Below, in pieces: positions 45,073 to 57,454 of a DNA stretch of 64,000 nt. The DNA is taken from NCBI GenBank assembly GCA_029204225.1, contig CM055092.1:85693878-85757877 (forward strand). Direction: 5' to 3'. The DNA comes from Diphasiastrum complanatum (lineage: Eukaryota; Streptophyta; Lycopodiopsida; Lycopodiales; Lycopodiaceae). A model generated the notes under the pieces. The model did no database searches. It was not told where the DNA came from and saw nothing but the letters and a program-made list of their open reading frames with translations. Within the stretch, counting starts at the first letter, position 1, and each line of letters starts with the position of its first letter. Made by a program: the position numbers and the translations under genes.

Positions 45073-46321
45073 AGTTCAAAGGTAACACCTTTTGCTTAGT
45101 TCTAGAGCTATCAGGCCGATCCTTTTACAAGCCCTATTGTTTTCTTTGTACTTGATAATTAATGATGTGAATAGATGTGTTTTGGCGGTGGTGTGCGAGA
45201 GAGCAATTCTACTTCTTGCCTTGAAGAACTTAATGTTGTGTTTGTCTAATTGAATCGATCCTTCTAAGTTTTTCAACTTTGTACCAGAGCCTTGGGGTGA
45301 TTGCAATCAGTGGGCAACGACGAGAATCAGATTTGAGAAAAAATCTATAGTGAATTTAATGACGGTGAAGGCTTTGAAAGTAGAGCTTTATAGCAGCAAC
45401 TGGATTCGAGTGGCAACTTTGGTGTATCAAACCAAACAATTAGAGATTTATAAAATTTCTCAAGCATATGAAAAGCCTTCCACTACACTTGTGTTTCGAG
45501 TACTTGTTTGAATCAAAGTCTTGGGTTAACGGAAATCTGAAAATTTTCAGAGAAGAAATTCTTGAGGAGGAGTTTGCAGTTGGTGTGTGCTCTATACTCC
45601 ACCGATTGACGAACTGTTTGTGCATTATTTGTAGTGGGGCAACCTCAGTGGAAGAGGTTTTGTCAGAAAGTCATGAAAGAGGCAAAAATTTGCTGAGTAT
45701 AAGTTTGGATTTCACAGCACAAAAACACGAATCTGTCCCCACACATAACACTTTTGGAAGCTGTAAAGTGGTGGAGGGCACCCAAGGTGGTTTAAGCTAG
45801 CCGTACAAGGACGTGGAGGGTCGGGGGTCAGAGAAGATGTTGTGTAAAGGTTTTGCTAAGCAACCTTTTTCATGCTTCTGATAATGATGCTAGATGGGAT
45901 TTACTAGCTCCTTGCAAGTGGCATGACATACAGAAAATCTATGGAAAAATAAGCTCGTAAAATGTCTTTCGGATTGTTTCACAATTGTTATAGAGAAATG
46001 TTTGGAATATTCAGTGTTAGCGATAATCGTGATGTGTGTTCTGTTCTTCTTTAAATTTTTTTCCAATTAAGTATTCGATGATATTCTACTCTTGCCGACT
46101 CAAAATCCAAAAACATAAGTCTTCTGCATACGATCATAGAAAATGATGCTGATTTTTGTCCATTCTTTTGTAAGCAGACTGTCCTATGATGACGTGACCT
46201 ATGATTGCAAATGGGTAGTCACACAACCACAACTCATTCCTATTAATATACATGAAATCCAGTGAGACATATGATAGCTTATCACGAACAATTTTTTTTT
46301 TTGTTTTTTCTTTGCTCTATA
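45073..46321. other. Unassigned part of the insert
   Basis: A plus-strand frame 45468-45800 (110 codons) is open and protein-like in places (EEILEEEFAVGVCSILHRL) but I recognise no family. Nothing else was seen. Confidence 0.35.
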
Positions 46322-46722
46322 GTGGAAAAGCTACTCCACATGTAGAGAAGAAAATGAATGAAGTGTCTAGGTTGGATGATATGTCTTTGATACTCTTTTG
46401 CATGAATGTACAACTAATAAAAGTGCTATCAAAGAATGCATTAATTGAATTAGAAAACTTATTGACAATATTTTCAATATGAACATATCGATTTTACATG
46501 AATAACATAAATGAAAAAAATGTTGATAATTGTATCACATGTGCTGGACGTTTAGTGGTTCAAAAAATTGGAGCCATTTTGCTACTTTCTCCATGCTAGG
46601 GAGCACCAAGATATCATGTTCGGGAGGCACATGCCTTTGAACAAGTGATTTTTGAGAACTAAAACCATTAATATCAAGAGGTTTTAGGAAGGTTGGGCTC
46701 TTTTACATATACTTTTGTCCTG
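46322..46722 (+). repeat. Dispersed repeat, copy of 16088-16503
   Basis: About 96% similar to 16088-16503. Its right end (cttttgtcctgtaa) coincides with the broken edge of copia-B RT at 46722-46723, so it is likely the end of the inserted DNA. Confidence 0.8.
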
Positions 46723-49700
46723 TAATTGTTCCATGAGGTCTTTCTTTATCATGTCTATCATCTCTTGATTATTTCCCGTAATAATCAACTCATCAACATA
46801 AAGAGCAATCGAAGCAACCATACCATCAAAGCATAAGACATATAGATGGATTAGAGTGTGTTCTCGCCATCCCCTTTGAACAAAAGCAGACATCAATCCC
46901 GCTATACCACGCACGTGGCGCTTGTGTAAGACCATAAAGCGCTTTCTTCAAGTGATGTGACGTACTTAATTTTCATGCCCTTCGCTACAAAGCCTTCAGG
47001 TTGATCCATGAACACTTCTTCTTCTAACTCACCATTTAGAAAAATAGATTTCACATCCATCTGATGCAAAGGCCAACCAAAATGTGAAGCTAAAGCAATA
47101 AGTAGACGTAGAGTATTCCACTTACAAACTGGCGCAAAGGTCTCCTCGTAGTCGATGCCTTTATTTTGTGTGTATTTGTGCTTTGCTATACTTCCATCTG
47201 CATGGTACTTAGTCCTCTATACCCATTTGCAACCAATGGGTTTCTTGCCAACTGGTGGTTCTACTAAGTTCCATGTGCTATGTTTAGCAATTGACTCCAT
47301 CTCCTCTCCCATGGCCTTGACCCAAATGTCATCATCCGTCGCTTCACCATAAGTCGAAGGTTCTTTGCTTTGAATAATGCTAGATAAGAGAGCATAATTT
47401 GCTTCATACCTTTCAGGTAGTGTCTTCTCTCTTGTTGATCTTCGTAGCTCTCCCTAGTTAGATGATCCTGGAAAGTCATCTATATCGCGGCTCTCCAACA
47501 ATCTCTCAAACCACTTAGGGAGCTTCCTGTCAGGTGATCGGCTTCCTGGTGAAATTGTATCCCACGGTACATCCTTCTCCTTGCGTTTGTCACCTGCAAC
47601 TTCAATCCTTCTTGCACCAAAAGGTTTGTCCCTACCTCTCCAACCTATTTCTTGAGGTTGAGTAGTAGTATCTTGAGATGTATCCTCATGTTCATCACTC
47701 GGAAGGTCAATGAATGGATCATCATCAGGTGGTATCCTCACTATACCATATTTCCTAGTGGATGTGTCTATCTTCTCAGCATCCTCGTCTTCATACATCT
47801 TGGATTCATCAAAGATAACATCACGGCTTATATGGATCTTGTTTTCCACTGGATCAAAACATCTATAGCCCTTCACACGATCATCATATCCTAGGAATAT
47901 GCACTTGATAGCTTTTACATCAAGGTTTCGTCTCTCTTCCTTAGGAATGTGTATAAAGGCCTTACATCCAAAGATTCGCAAGTGGTCCACCTTTGGCTTC
48001 TTCTTCGTGAATGCTTCCTCAGGTGTTATCTTTGGTATGGCAATGGTAGGACTCCTATTTTGAAGATAGACTGCCGTGCTACATGCTTCTGACCAAAAAT
48101 CTTTTGGTAGTTTCATCTCAGCTAGCATAGATCTGGCACTTTCCACAATCGTACAATTTTTGCGCTCAGCTACACCATTGAGAGCAGGAGTATGAGCTTG
48201 CATAAATTGTCTTTTAATTCCACATTGATCACAAAGATCATTAAAGTCATTAGACTTGTACTCACCTCCACTATCTAATCTTAGGACTTTGATCTTCCTA
48301 CCTGTCTGATTTTTGACCAATGCTTTGAAGCTCTTGAAGTTATCAAATACATCTGATTTCTTCTTCAAGAAGTAGATCCACGTCTTATGTGACATATCAT
48401 CAATAAAGGTCATAAAATAGAAGACTTTACCTAAGGACATGGTCCTCATAGGCCTGCATAAGTCTGTGTGGATTAAATCCAGGATGTTCTTTGCTCTTGC
48501 AACACCCACTTTATTGAACTTCTCTCGATGCTGCTTCCCATATACAAAAGATTAGCACATCAATTTCAAGTGATCTTCGATGGTAGGCAATCCTGTTACC
48601 ATCTCCAATTTTCTCATCAAACTGAGGCTTCGCAAGTTCAAGTGACCAAGCCTCTTATGCCACAACTCAATTTGCGATGGAATGGACAATACAAGTCCAT
48701 GTTGCCCCTTAATTTTAGCATTCAATCTGTACAATTTTGACTGGGCTCTCTTACTCCATCTGCAATAACTTTGAACTTTTGGTTCACATTCTTCACAAAG
48801 CAACGATCATGGGCGAATTCTACTTTCAACTTTTGATCAGTAATGACTCCAACAAAAAGTAGATTTTTCTTCAAACCTGGTACGTAAAGTATCTCCTTGG
48901 TCATCCTACTTTTGCCATCAGGTAGTTGGATTGAAATGGTGCCTATCCCCTTGATCTTGCACACCTCACCATTTGCTTGTGAAATAGATGTTCCATTATC
49001 CAACACCTTCAAACTATTGAACCAATTCTTGTTACCTGTCATGTGTCTTGTGGCTCCCGAGTCAATATACCATGCTTGATCATCTTGATTAGATGACAAT
49101 GCAGATATAAAAATGCTAGAGTCTTCAATCTCACCCTCATCGACAAGGTTACCTGCTTGTTTTGGTTTTCCCTTGCCTTGTTCTGCCAAGAATTTGCGAC
49201 ATTCACTCTTCCAATGGCCCTTTTTACCACAACGGAAGCACTTGCCTTTCTTCTTAGTTTTACTAGAAGATCCCTCATCCTCCTGAGACTTGGAAAATTG
49301 CTGCTTAGACTTCTTCTTGCCCTTGCCCTTGCCTTGTTTTTGGCATGTCGCAAGTGCCTGATCGTCAGTATTTTGACGTCTAGCCTTCTCGCCGTTGTTC
49401 TTCCTGCATCAAGATTCATGTGAGCTCGTCAAAGGTTGGCAATCTTTCTCTTGATGCTATTCCGCTCACAAACATCTGATACGATTCTGCAATGCCTCAC
49501 AATGCATTGTGCACCAGCTCCACATCACGTATGCGCTCACCAATAGACTGCAGTTCATCTCTCATTGTCAAGAATCATGTTTCTGAAGTCAACGTTGAAT
49601 AGTGCCCGCATGGAGCAAGGAGAGCACATTCAGATCGGATGTCTCCTTTAGCACATCCCATGCCTGTCTGGGTGTAACTGCATCACAAATGTGGGTAATG

Positions 49701-49930
49701 ATGTGATCCTTCACTGACAAGTTAATGAAGGTCAAAGCTTTTCTCATCTTTTTGTCGAACACTTTGATATTTGCTTCATTTGGCAGCCTTCTCTCATCAC
49801 CTGTGACGACTTCCCACACGTCTTTCTCCATCAGTATGTTTTTCATTTTGAATTTCCACACTGCATAGTTAGAAATCCTGTCCAATTTGCTACTTTCACT
49901 CAAAATGGACTCTCCCATATTTGTCATCGC
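46723..49930 (-). pseudogene. Copia-B gag-protease-integrase-RT start, with defects
   Basis: From right to left, gag starts MTNMGESILSESSKLDRISN at 49927 and carries the same ~67-bp micro-inversion (49567-49633) as the copy at 33208. The zinc knuckle CFRCGKKGHWKSEC lies at about 49230 and protease YIDSGATRHMTG at about 49060. Integrase runs through LWHKRLGHLNLRS, IHTDLCRPM, RLDSGGEYKSND and GVAERKNC (main frame 47454-48509). RT opens with EETFAPVCKWNTLRLL and QMDVKSIFLNGELEEEVFMDQ (47150-46990) and reaches LYVDELIITGNNQE near 46800, then breaks off at 46723. The palm motif reads YVDE instead of YVDD. Several frameshifts and stops separate the parts. Confidence 0.93.
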
Positions 49931-50288
49931 AAAATTGTTTGAAACTTTTGTCGTACAAGAAAGAGGACACTTCTTTCTTTTTTCTTTTCATTTTGTCAAG
50001 TTGAAATGTACCATAGTACTTATGATGAGTCATACCCTTTTAGGACTATCCTTGCTTTTGGAAAGCTGCACTTTGTCTTTTAAGGGTCTATCCTTCGGTC
50101 CCAATAACACTTAGAATGAGGTTTGTGTCTTTACTTGGATTGTTGGTTCTTCCCCTTTTGTCAATTTTGTCGGTGATATTGCACAGGAATTTCTGCCATT
50201 GGGTTGATGCTGATTCTCTTTAGACTTTTCGGTCTCATATTTCTTTTTGGGTCTCAAGGACAAAGATGTCCTGAAAAATCTCAGATAC
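49931..50288 (-). other. Copia-B leader
   Basis: Nearly identical, inverted, to 32846-33207. The degenerate primer-binding word ggtatctgag lies at about 50279-50288 on the minus strand. Confidence 0.8.
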
Positions 50289-51248
50289 CTTTTTATATTA
50301 ATAAAAACCCAAGGTTACATAGATGAAGTCTGGCATACATTAGCCGAAATAAAACTTTATAGCCAATTCTAAGACGAATTTATTTAGAAACTTGGTAGCT
50401 CTTTTTGGACGCACTGGGACCCCTTTGGCATGGGCTATACTGGCCAAATCTGTGCCGGTCATAATCAACTTGTATATTAAGATATTTCATAAAACTATGA
50501 AAGTTAGCTCGATTTTATGTGCTAAAAATTAGCCACCACTCAACTAAGATTAGGTTGATTTAATACAGACCTTCCAGATTAAAATCTTGATCAAACTTAC
50601 TCCTATTCCAATCAAAATGAAATTAGTAACTTTTGACCTTTCATTGTTCCAAAATTACTTTCAAAAAAATCTCATTTCTATATTACAGTTGGTTCTCTTC
50701 TGAAAACTATGCAACCAATATATCCTCAAATAGAATTTTATCCTATCACTTCACCCGTCCTTTTAAAGAAATTATCAATTTTTGTAAACATTAACATGAA
50801 AGATGATATATGACAATATCTAGATCAATGAAAAATCAGTAATAAGTGTCTTCCTTAGAAAGGGATCCACTCTATTACAATCCGAACTCTTTCCTTGAAT
50901 ATTTTCAACCCCAGTGATAGTAGCTACCATTCCATTGAAATCTATTTATGCAACAGAGATATCCTAGGTTTATGAAATTGAAACATGATCACCTTATAAT
51001 TTATCTGAATTCCAAGTCTATTCACACAAGTAATAATTCATATGATATAAAAGTCTTTCAGAAGAATAATTTCATGTTTTAAAGAATCATATAAATCAAT
51101 CTGATGTCTTATATTTGAGAAATTACTAGGAAGTAAAGGATTATTTAAAAAAGTGAGAAATAGATTTCAGGGTTCCCGATTTTGTAAATAGAAAGATACT
51201 CATTGGGATCCGGATTGAACCTCAAAATTTCTCAAAATACCCCACATT
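50289..51248 (-). mobile_element. Copia-B 5' LTR (minus strand)
   Basis: On the minus strand the LTR starts TGTGGGGTATTTTGAG at 51248 and runs to the ttattaatataaaaa end near 50289. It matches 31772-32845 throughout, with small gaps. Outside it lies an older copia gag fragment, so the element inserted into that gag. Confidence 0.8.
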
Positions 51249-51745
51249 TTTGTAGAAACACCAATGGAGCAAGATGTAAAAGTGCTCAATAAAGGTGGAA
51301 GAATCCTTCATGGACATCACTCTTTCTAGGTAGCTTACAGGCTCATTGATGTGGATTACCATTACAAGTGGACAAACTCAACATCTCTTATTGGTTCTCC
51401 AATAGTTGTCAACTGGTCTCGTAACTCCTTAATTCACATGAAATAGCTATTCCTTCATTCTCCTCCATGCGAACACCTATGAGTTTGGTCCTCAAAAACA
51501 TGATTCGTGAGGAGTTCGTCGTCTGAAAGTATGTTTTGAGTGTCTCCCAGACGTCTCTTGCTGTCACAAATTCACTAATATGGGCAATGACATGGTCCTA
51601 ACAAATTTATCAAAGATAAGGCCTTCTGTGCCCTTTTATCAAATGCATGAATGTCGGTTGGATATGCAGTCGACCATTGCTCCACCCCAGTGACAATGTC
51701 CCATAGCTCCTTTTCCATGAAAATACGCTTCATTTAGAATTTCCA
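51249..51745 (-). pseudogene. Older copia gag fragment, target of the copia-B insertion
   Basis: Minus-strand words include FMEKELWDIVTGVEQW (about 51720-51670), DKRAQKALSLIN and ELRDQLTTIGEPIRDVEF (about 51430-51380). These align with gag words of copia-B (MEKDVWEVVTGDE, LQSIGERIRDVEL) but are clearly diverged and contain stops. The fragment is cut at 51249 by the LTR. Confidence 0.75.
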
Positions 51746-51861
51746 AAAGATTTGTCATTGATTTTAAGACTATGTTATGGAATAAATTTAAATTGTAATC
51801 AATTAAATTTAATATCATTATGGTATCTTTATTCTATTAAATACGTTCATTGTATTTTCAG

Positions 51862-52058
51862 TGGATGCTGCAAAAGTCCTTCAAGTGCACATAGATCAAC
51901 AAACAATCGAAAGACAAAAGTTGGCCAAGCATCGAAAGAAATGTTTGAAATGTCCACAAAAAAATTTGGGCCTTGTTATTGATGACATGGATCAGAAGAA
52001 AACAATGTTGCCTCATTTTGTCAGATCGAGCTCTGACACCACTGAAGAGAATAAACAG
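51862..52058 (+). pseudogene. Exon of a transposon-associated protein (DMDQ.KT..PHF motif)
   Basis: The exon is bounded by a good acceptor (tattttcag) and donor (CAG|gtagaa) and is open throughout. It reads VLQVHIDQQTIERQKLAKHR, then LGLVIDDMDQKKTMLPHF. The I(I)DxMDQxKTxxPHx pattern is, as I recall, typical of a large eukaryotic family of uncharacterised transposon-like proteins (DUF7869-type), but I could not check this. Function is unknown. Only this part is preserved here. Confidence 0.55.
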
Positions 52059-53034
52059 GTAGAAATTGATTCGTCTAGACTATCCTAGAACCCGAATGGA
52101 ATTCAATTATGTCTGCCGGCTACTGCCTGCTATGACAGAGCTACAATCCTCCAGAGTGTAGACAGACACTACTGACCTATGTTATAATACGTTTAAGCAT
52201 TCAACAAGATAATCTAGTGTGCGAAACTATGAATAAACGGCTGATTACAAACAATCAACAATCAGACATAAAAGTATTCGAGATCATTCAATAAGTCATT
52301 ATCAATGATCGTCTTTCTTGTAAGTGTTGTTGTGAAATCCACACAACACGTCGGCATGAGAGATACGATCTCTCTCACGAACTATATCAGATCGTCTCGC
52401 TTACTAGCGAACGTCCGAAACATAAGGTAGCAACATTGTGCTTAGCTCATATTGATGTTTTATCAATTTGATGTTCCAACCGATTCTCTCAATTTCAATT
52501 TGCTTATATGGATGGAGGGATATATGGTTTAAGTTAATTAGAAATTACAAGAACAGTTGATTAAGCACGTTCCAATGGTATCCAGATTGCCTCCAACATC
52601 ATCTATGCAGGAGCTTGTCCTTCTGGTTTTTTCTTGATTTCCTTTGTACTTGCAGCGTGAAGATTTGCCACCTTTCGGTCTTCGTGTCTTGTTCGCCTTC
52701 GTGTGTTCTTTGTCCTTCGGCTTCACCATTGAGCTTATTTTTGGTCCACGAACATTTTACCTTCGCGTTCATCTCGCATTCGGGTGTTCTTCAGTCCACA
52801 AACATATGACCTTTGTTTTTGGGTATTTTTCAGTCCTCGAAGCTTTGGTCTTCGCTTTCAAGCAGTTCCCTTGTGTTTGTGCGGACATGAGCTCAAAATC
52901 TAACAAAGCTTTGTGGCTGGAAACATTTTGTTTCTTCCGATAGCAACATTCTAGGTACTTTTCTATGACGTGTTTTCTATTAAAATTATATTTCTATTAC
53001 AATTATATTACTCATGTTACTTGCTCTATTATAG
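52059..53034. other. Intron-like or unassigned sequence
   Basis: No gene recognised. The stretch 52650-52870 is rich in the word cttcg and gives open frames on the plus strand that look artefactual. It ends at a good splice acceptor (ctctattatag) at 53034. Confidence 0.35.
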
Positions 53035-53461
53035 GTTTTGAAAGAAAAGCATGGAATTCTATCATGGATATTTTCACATACAGATTATGGAAAGATTATA
53101 AAAGAACATATGGAGGGTCAAAAACTTACAATGGAAAATCATGGCAGTTTTCAAATTCAATGGCACCTTGCAGGCGATTTGAAAAAGTTGAAATGCATAT
53201 ATAATGTTTCTCATGGGGCAACATCTAAGCATCCATGTATTTACTGCATGAAAGATTGCTATGATATAAATGTGGGATGAACAAACAATGGTCCACAAAC
53301 AAGGGAACTAGAAAATCCAAATCTGAAATGTGTTTTGCCAATACACTTAAAATATGTACACATATGCACATTGCATGCTGAGATAAATTTGCAGCACATC
53401 TTTCTACACCATGCCACATATTTTGCAAGAGAGTACGGGAGCTTAAGTACTTTAACAAGTA
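53035..53461 (+). pseudogene. Second transposon-associated exon (HPCIYC and VHICTLHA words)
   Basis: After the acceptor, a frame opens VLKEKHGILSWIF and continues WHLAGDLKKLKCIYNVSHG, ATSKHPCIYCMKDC, a TGA at 53278-53280, then in the same frame CVLPIHLKYVHICTLHAEIN. The sense of the text before and after the TGA looks continuous, so this is one coding segment with a nonsense mutation. A pattern of GDLK.L, HPC.YC and VH.CTLHA is familiar from uncharacterised transposon-like proteins, but I cannot name the family. It may belong to the same gene as 51862-52058. Confidence 0.45.
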
Positions 53462-53589
53462 AAGGTGAGAATGTCCTCCAAATCCAAGGTAGAACTCCAA
53501 ATGTCCTCCAAGCCAAGCTCCAAGATGCTTTCCCAACTCCAAGCTAGGATGCCTCCACCTGCAAGTAAGGATCTGCAAGGCTCGAAGGA

Positions 53590-54608
53590 TATCTCCTCCA
53601 CCTGTGTCATTTGCTATAGAAAGAAATTTATTAGCACCATTGAAAGAGTGCAAGGTTGAGAATGTGTCCTTTTGGAAAGTCATGTGGGAGCTAGCCCCAC
53701 TATCAATCCACCAAGTGTCCTTTGAGTTGCTTTTGCTTGTTGGAGTGGATGTAGATGCCATCAAAGATGAGATCTCCTCATCTACATCCTCTTCATATGC
53801 AAGGTTCCCTGGTTTGTCCTCCTTCTCTTTTGATCTCAGCCTCTTGTAACATTCGGATGCATAATGCCCCTTCTTTCCACAAAAGAAGCATTTTTGCTTT
53901 GACTTGTCCTTTGAGCTTGATGCATCATCCTCTTCTTTGGCCTCTTTTGGATGCTTCTTGTTGCCCTTGAATGAGAAATTGGCTTTCTCATCTCCATCCT
54001 GGAAAGACAATGAACTCATTCTTGCCTTGGTGTGGAACATCCTACACTCTTTAGCCACTAATACACTGTGAAGTGTTTCTATAGTTGGCAAAGAGTCTTG
54101 GATGGCAAAACTTTGGACCAAATTTGCAAAATCATCTCCTAAACTATTAAGAACAATTTGTACAAGCTCTCCATCGTGAATCTTCTCTCCAATGGAAGCC
54201 AACTCCCTATTTAGAGACTTAATTATGAGTACATAATCCTATGCACACTCCTCACTTCTTTTCATGCTTTGCAAAATCTGATTTCTAAGCATGAGAACCC
54301 TCGAAGTGTTACTAGATTCATAGATTGATTTTAAAGACTCCGAAGCCTCTTTAGCACTTTTACATGATGATGCTTCCCTCAAAAGATCATTGCTCGCATT
54401 CATTTTCAAACAATGAAGTGCTACCCTAGATCTCTTTTTGTATCTCACTAATTCCTATGCACCTAGAGATTCATCTTCATCCTCAATCAAGAACTCATAA
54501 AGGTCTTGGAGCACCAAGAGTGACTCCATCCTAACCTTCCAAATAGCATAATTTGTAGAATTCAATCTCTCACTAGCTTCTAGAAGGTATGCTCCAATAT
54601 ATTCCATC
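53590..54608 (-). pseudogene. Copia gag-protease fragment, close relative of the young element
   Basis: The gag frame reads MEYIGAYLLEASERLNSTNY, WKVRMESLLVLQDL, then KMNASNDLLREASSCKSA and LVQSFAIQDSLPTIETL. A zinc knuckle CFFCGKKGHYASEC lies at about 53870-53910 and protease WWIDSGASSHMT at about 53690-53720. All parts share one frame, interrupted by two TAG codons (near 54452 and 54236). After the IANDTGG word near 53590 it passes into unrelated, repetitive sequence. Integrase and RT are missing. Confidence 0.9.
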
Positions 54609-56280
54609 TTACTAGTGACCTCTACAAACAAGAAATATAGTTTGTATGAGACTTTGTTTATCACTTGGATAACCTTAAAAGGAGTGCAATACCTAGGCGT
54701 CAACTTACCAGTTTTCAAGTCGCTAGAGTGACTAGGGACTCTAAAAAACACCCAGTCGTTGACCATGAATACCTTGTGCTTTCGAGATAGATCAACATAG
54801 TGCCTTGCCCTGCCTTTGGCACTACTTATGCTATCTTTAGCCAGCTACAACATTTCTTCCATATCCGCAAGGAAATCAGCTATGGCTTGCACCCGTAGGT
54901 TTTTCATGTCAACATTGATTGGTGATCGAGGTTGAAAACCATACATAAGCATGAAAGGGCTGAATCCGGTTGCTTAATGTTTTGCACTGTTATATGCAAA
55001 TTCCACCAATAGAAGGTATTGTTTCCAATCAGACTGCCGATGGCCCACATATGCTCGAAGCATATCCTCCATCGTCTGATTGGTCCTTTCTGTTTGACCG
55101 TCTGATTTTGGATTATCTGTAGAACTCATGCTTAAAGTTGTTTCCAACTTTTCAAATACTGCTTGCCAAAAATTCCCAGTGAATTTTGGATCACGGTCAC
55201 TAACAATATCGCAAGGTAGCCCGTACAATCGAAAAAGCTTCTCAACAAACAGTTGAGCTAGTCCTGAAGCTTTAATAGTAGTTTTCGTTGGGATAAATTG
55301 AGCAAACTTCATAAGTCTATCAACAATGACCCAAACCGATTGTGGCCCTTTCCTGTACGTAGAAGCCCGACCACAAAATCCATAGCTATACTTTTTGACT
55401 TTTCTGTAGGAATATCTAAAGGATGTAATAGGCCACTAGCTTTAAGTCTCTCTGCTTTATTTAACTGGCACTTTGTACATTTAAGTACATAGGCCTCTAC
55501 CTGACTTTTCATCTTAGGCCACCAAAATTGCCTTCAAACTAAGTCAAGTGTTCTTTTTATACCCGGATGTCCTACGCATGGACTATCATGACACTCATGC
55601 AAGATTTGGGCCCTTATAGTGTTATTCTCTAGTACACACACCTTTCTTTTATGAAACAAAATCCTGTTTCAAATGAGGAAATCCGTTTCAGTATTTCCTT
55701 GATTCGAGGAATTTTGCAAATTTGAATCAACCCCCGAAAGTACTTGTTGCCAATACTTTTCAAAAAAAGGATCAGACTCATATAGTCCTTGAAGAAATTG
55801 AAACAACCCTGGTTCTATAGCAGTAAAGCATAACAAATAAATGACTGGTAACCGACTCAAAGTATCTACTAGAGTATTTTGACTTCCTTTACAATAACGT
55901 ATAGAAAAGTCAAAGATTTGCATCAGCTCAGCCCATAGAGCTTGCCTCCCCTTTAAATTTGTAGCATCATAGAAATATCGAAGAGTCTGATGATTTGTCA
56001 AAATTTCAAATCTGGCTCCACACAAATAGTGTCGTCAAATTTTCAAGGAATGAACAATTGCAAACAGTTTCTTCTCATAGGTACAATATCTAGACTGAGC
56101 AAGATTGAGTTTCTTGCTTTCATAAGCCACAAGATGTCCATCCTGCATTAAAACAGCTCCAATAGCATAATCACTGGCATCGGTCCTAACCACAAAAGCC
56201 TTATTAGGATCACCATTCATGTTGATGGAACTTTGGATATGGGCGATTACAATGGATATTTTGTCATGAGACGAGCTCAT
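54609..56280 (-). pseudogene. Ty3/gypsy RNase H-integrase fragment
   Basis: Minus-strand order: RNase H (FVVRTDASDYAIGAVLMQDG, YCTYEKKLFAIVHSLK, FEILTNHQTLRYF), the integrase zinc region (GHPGIKRTLDLV, CTKCQLNKAERL), and the core with catalytic residues (AMDFVVGLL, DIVSDRDPKFTGNFWQ, SDGQTERTNQTMED). The C-terminal part reads VNDWVFFRVPSHS, LTPRYCTPFKVIQVINKVSYKL. In-frame stops lie after HSLKI, TDFLI, TLDLV and NSAKH, and one frameshift near 55312. RT, protease and gag are missing. No chromodomain is seen. Confidence 0.93.
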
Positions 56281-57240
56281 GAATTGACCAAATTATATAT
56301 TAGCGATCCTCTCAGAGATTGGCATGTATAGCCACATGTAGAGAAGGATCGTATCTTAGAGGCATTGCATAGGAAATTTCCCTGTGACACTCCATTTAGT
56401 GATAAATCGATTAAGACAAAATTTGGCGAGCAGATGCGTCACTATCATGACTCTGCCAACAATCTCAAAGGCCAGGTAGACCAGGCAAGCCAAGCTCGTG
56501 TAGCAAAAGTAATTGGACTTTGCTCATGAGAGAGTTTAGGAAAAACCCCCCATAAACATGACAAGCATAAGAAAGCCACAAGAGTAAGACTGAGCATGAA
56601 TAGTATTAGTCATCTTAGCTCTGGGGGAAAACAACGTTTTGTAGATTATTTTGTGAGTAATTTTTAACCATAAATTTCATTGTTAAGTTCTCTTCATAGC
56701 CTAAGTCAACTAACTTATATTCATAGCTTAATTGCTAATAAGTTTCTTTGATGTGTCTACAGAATACGATCTATGGTAGAGAGCTAACTGAAGAAGAATA
56801 TAAACTCTGTTAATTTCATTTTGACGAATGAAAACAATGTTATTTGTAAGGACTTGAGTGATGAAATGCTCGTCGAGTTGTTGGATGATCGTTGGGATAC
56901 AAAACAAAATGAGCAAGTTGAGTTTAGAGTATGTAAGTCATCAATGACATTTAGATATCAAATAGACAAACAAATGCTGACTTTGTTGCTGTATCATAGA
57001 AGATGAATAAAATCCAAAAATGAATGGAAGCCACTAGATCAAGATTATGCATTAAATCATCATGAGCAACTTTAAATAACAGTGAAAAGAAATGACAACA
57101 TTCTTGTTATGGAAGATTGGAGTCTCAATCACATTTGATTAGAACTAGACATGTTGCATTTTGATCTTCTTCAATACTATCAATTTCAATTGAATGGTGT
57201 TAAGGTACGGTTTTTTATATGAAAATTTTATTTTTTTGTT
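56281..57240 (+). other. Unrecognised coding-like stretches
   Basis: A plus-strand frame beyond the gypsy edge reads EKDRILEALHRKFPCDTPFSD and FGEQMRHYHDSANNLKGQV. After a good acceptor (tgtctacag, 56760) another reads NTIYGRELTEEEYKLC and, shifted, CKDLSDEMLVELLDDRWDT, MTFRYQIDKQMLTLLLYH. A donor-like GTTAAG|gtacgg lies at about 57202. The composition is protein-like but stops and shifts are present and no family is recognised. It may be part of the same relic locus as 57455-61000, though on the other strand from the protease. Confidence 0.35.
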
Positions 57241-57454
57241 TCTTAGTGATTAAGTTTTACAAGATAAAAGAACTTAAATAGTTTCTCATGTGTAGGTAAG
57301 AGCAAGGCAGGAAGAGCGTATAAAATGCAAAATACATAGGAACATCCATCAAAATTGAAGATCCTTAGAATTTGAACAGCGTGATTTTCTATTATGTCGT
57401 ATAATTTTTTGTATACATCATGTTTAAAAATATAGTAACCGCTCAAATTGAGTA

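Noticed and set aside
51752-51861. Extending the 51862 exon to the left as continuous coding sequence
   Set aside because: The stretch is AT-rich and ends in a clear splice acceptor (tattttcag); the protein-like sense starts only after it.
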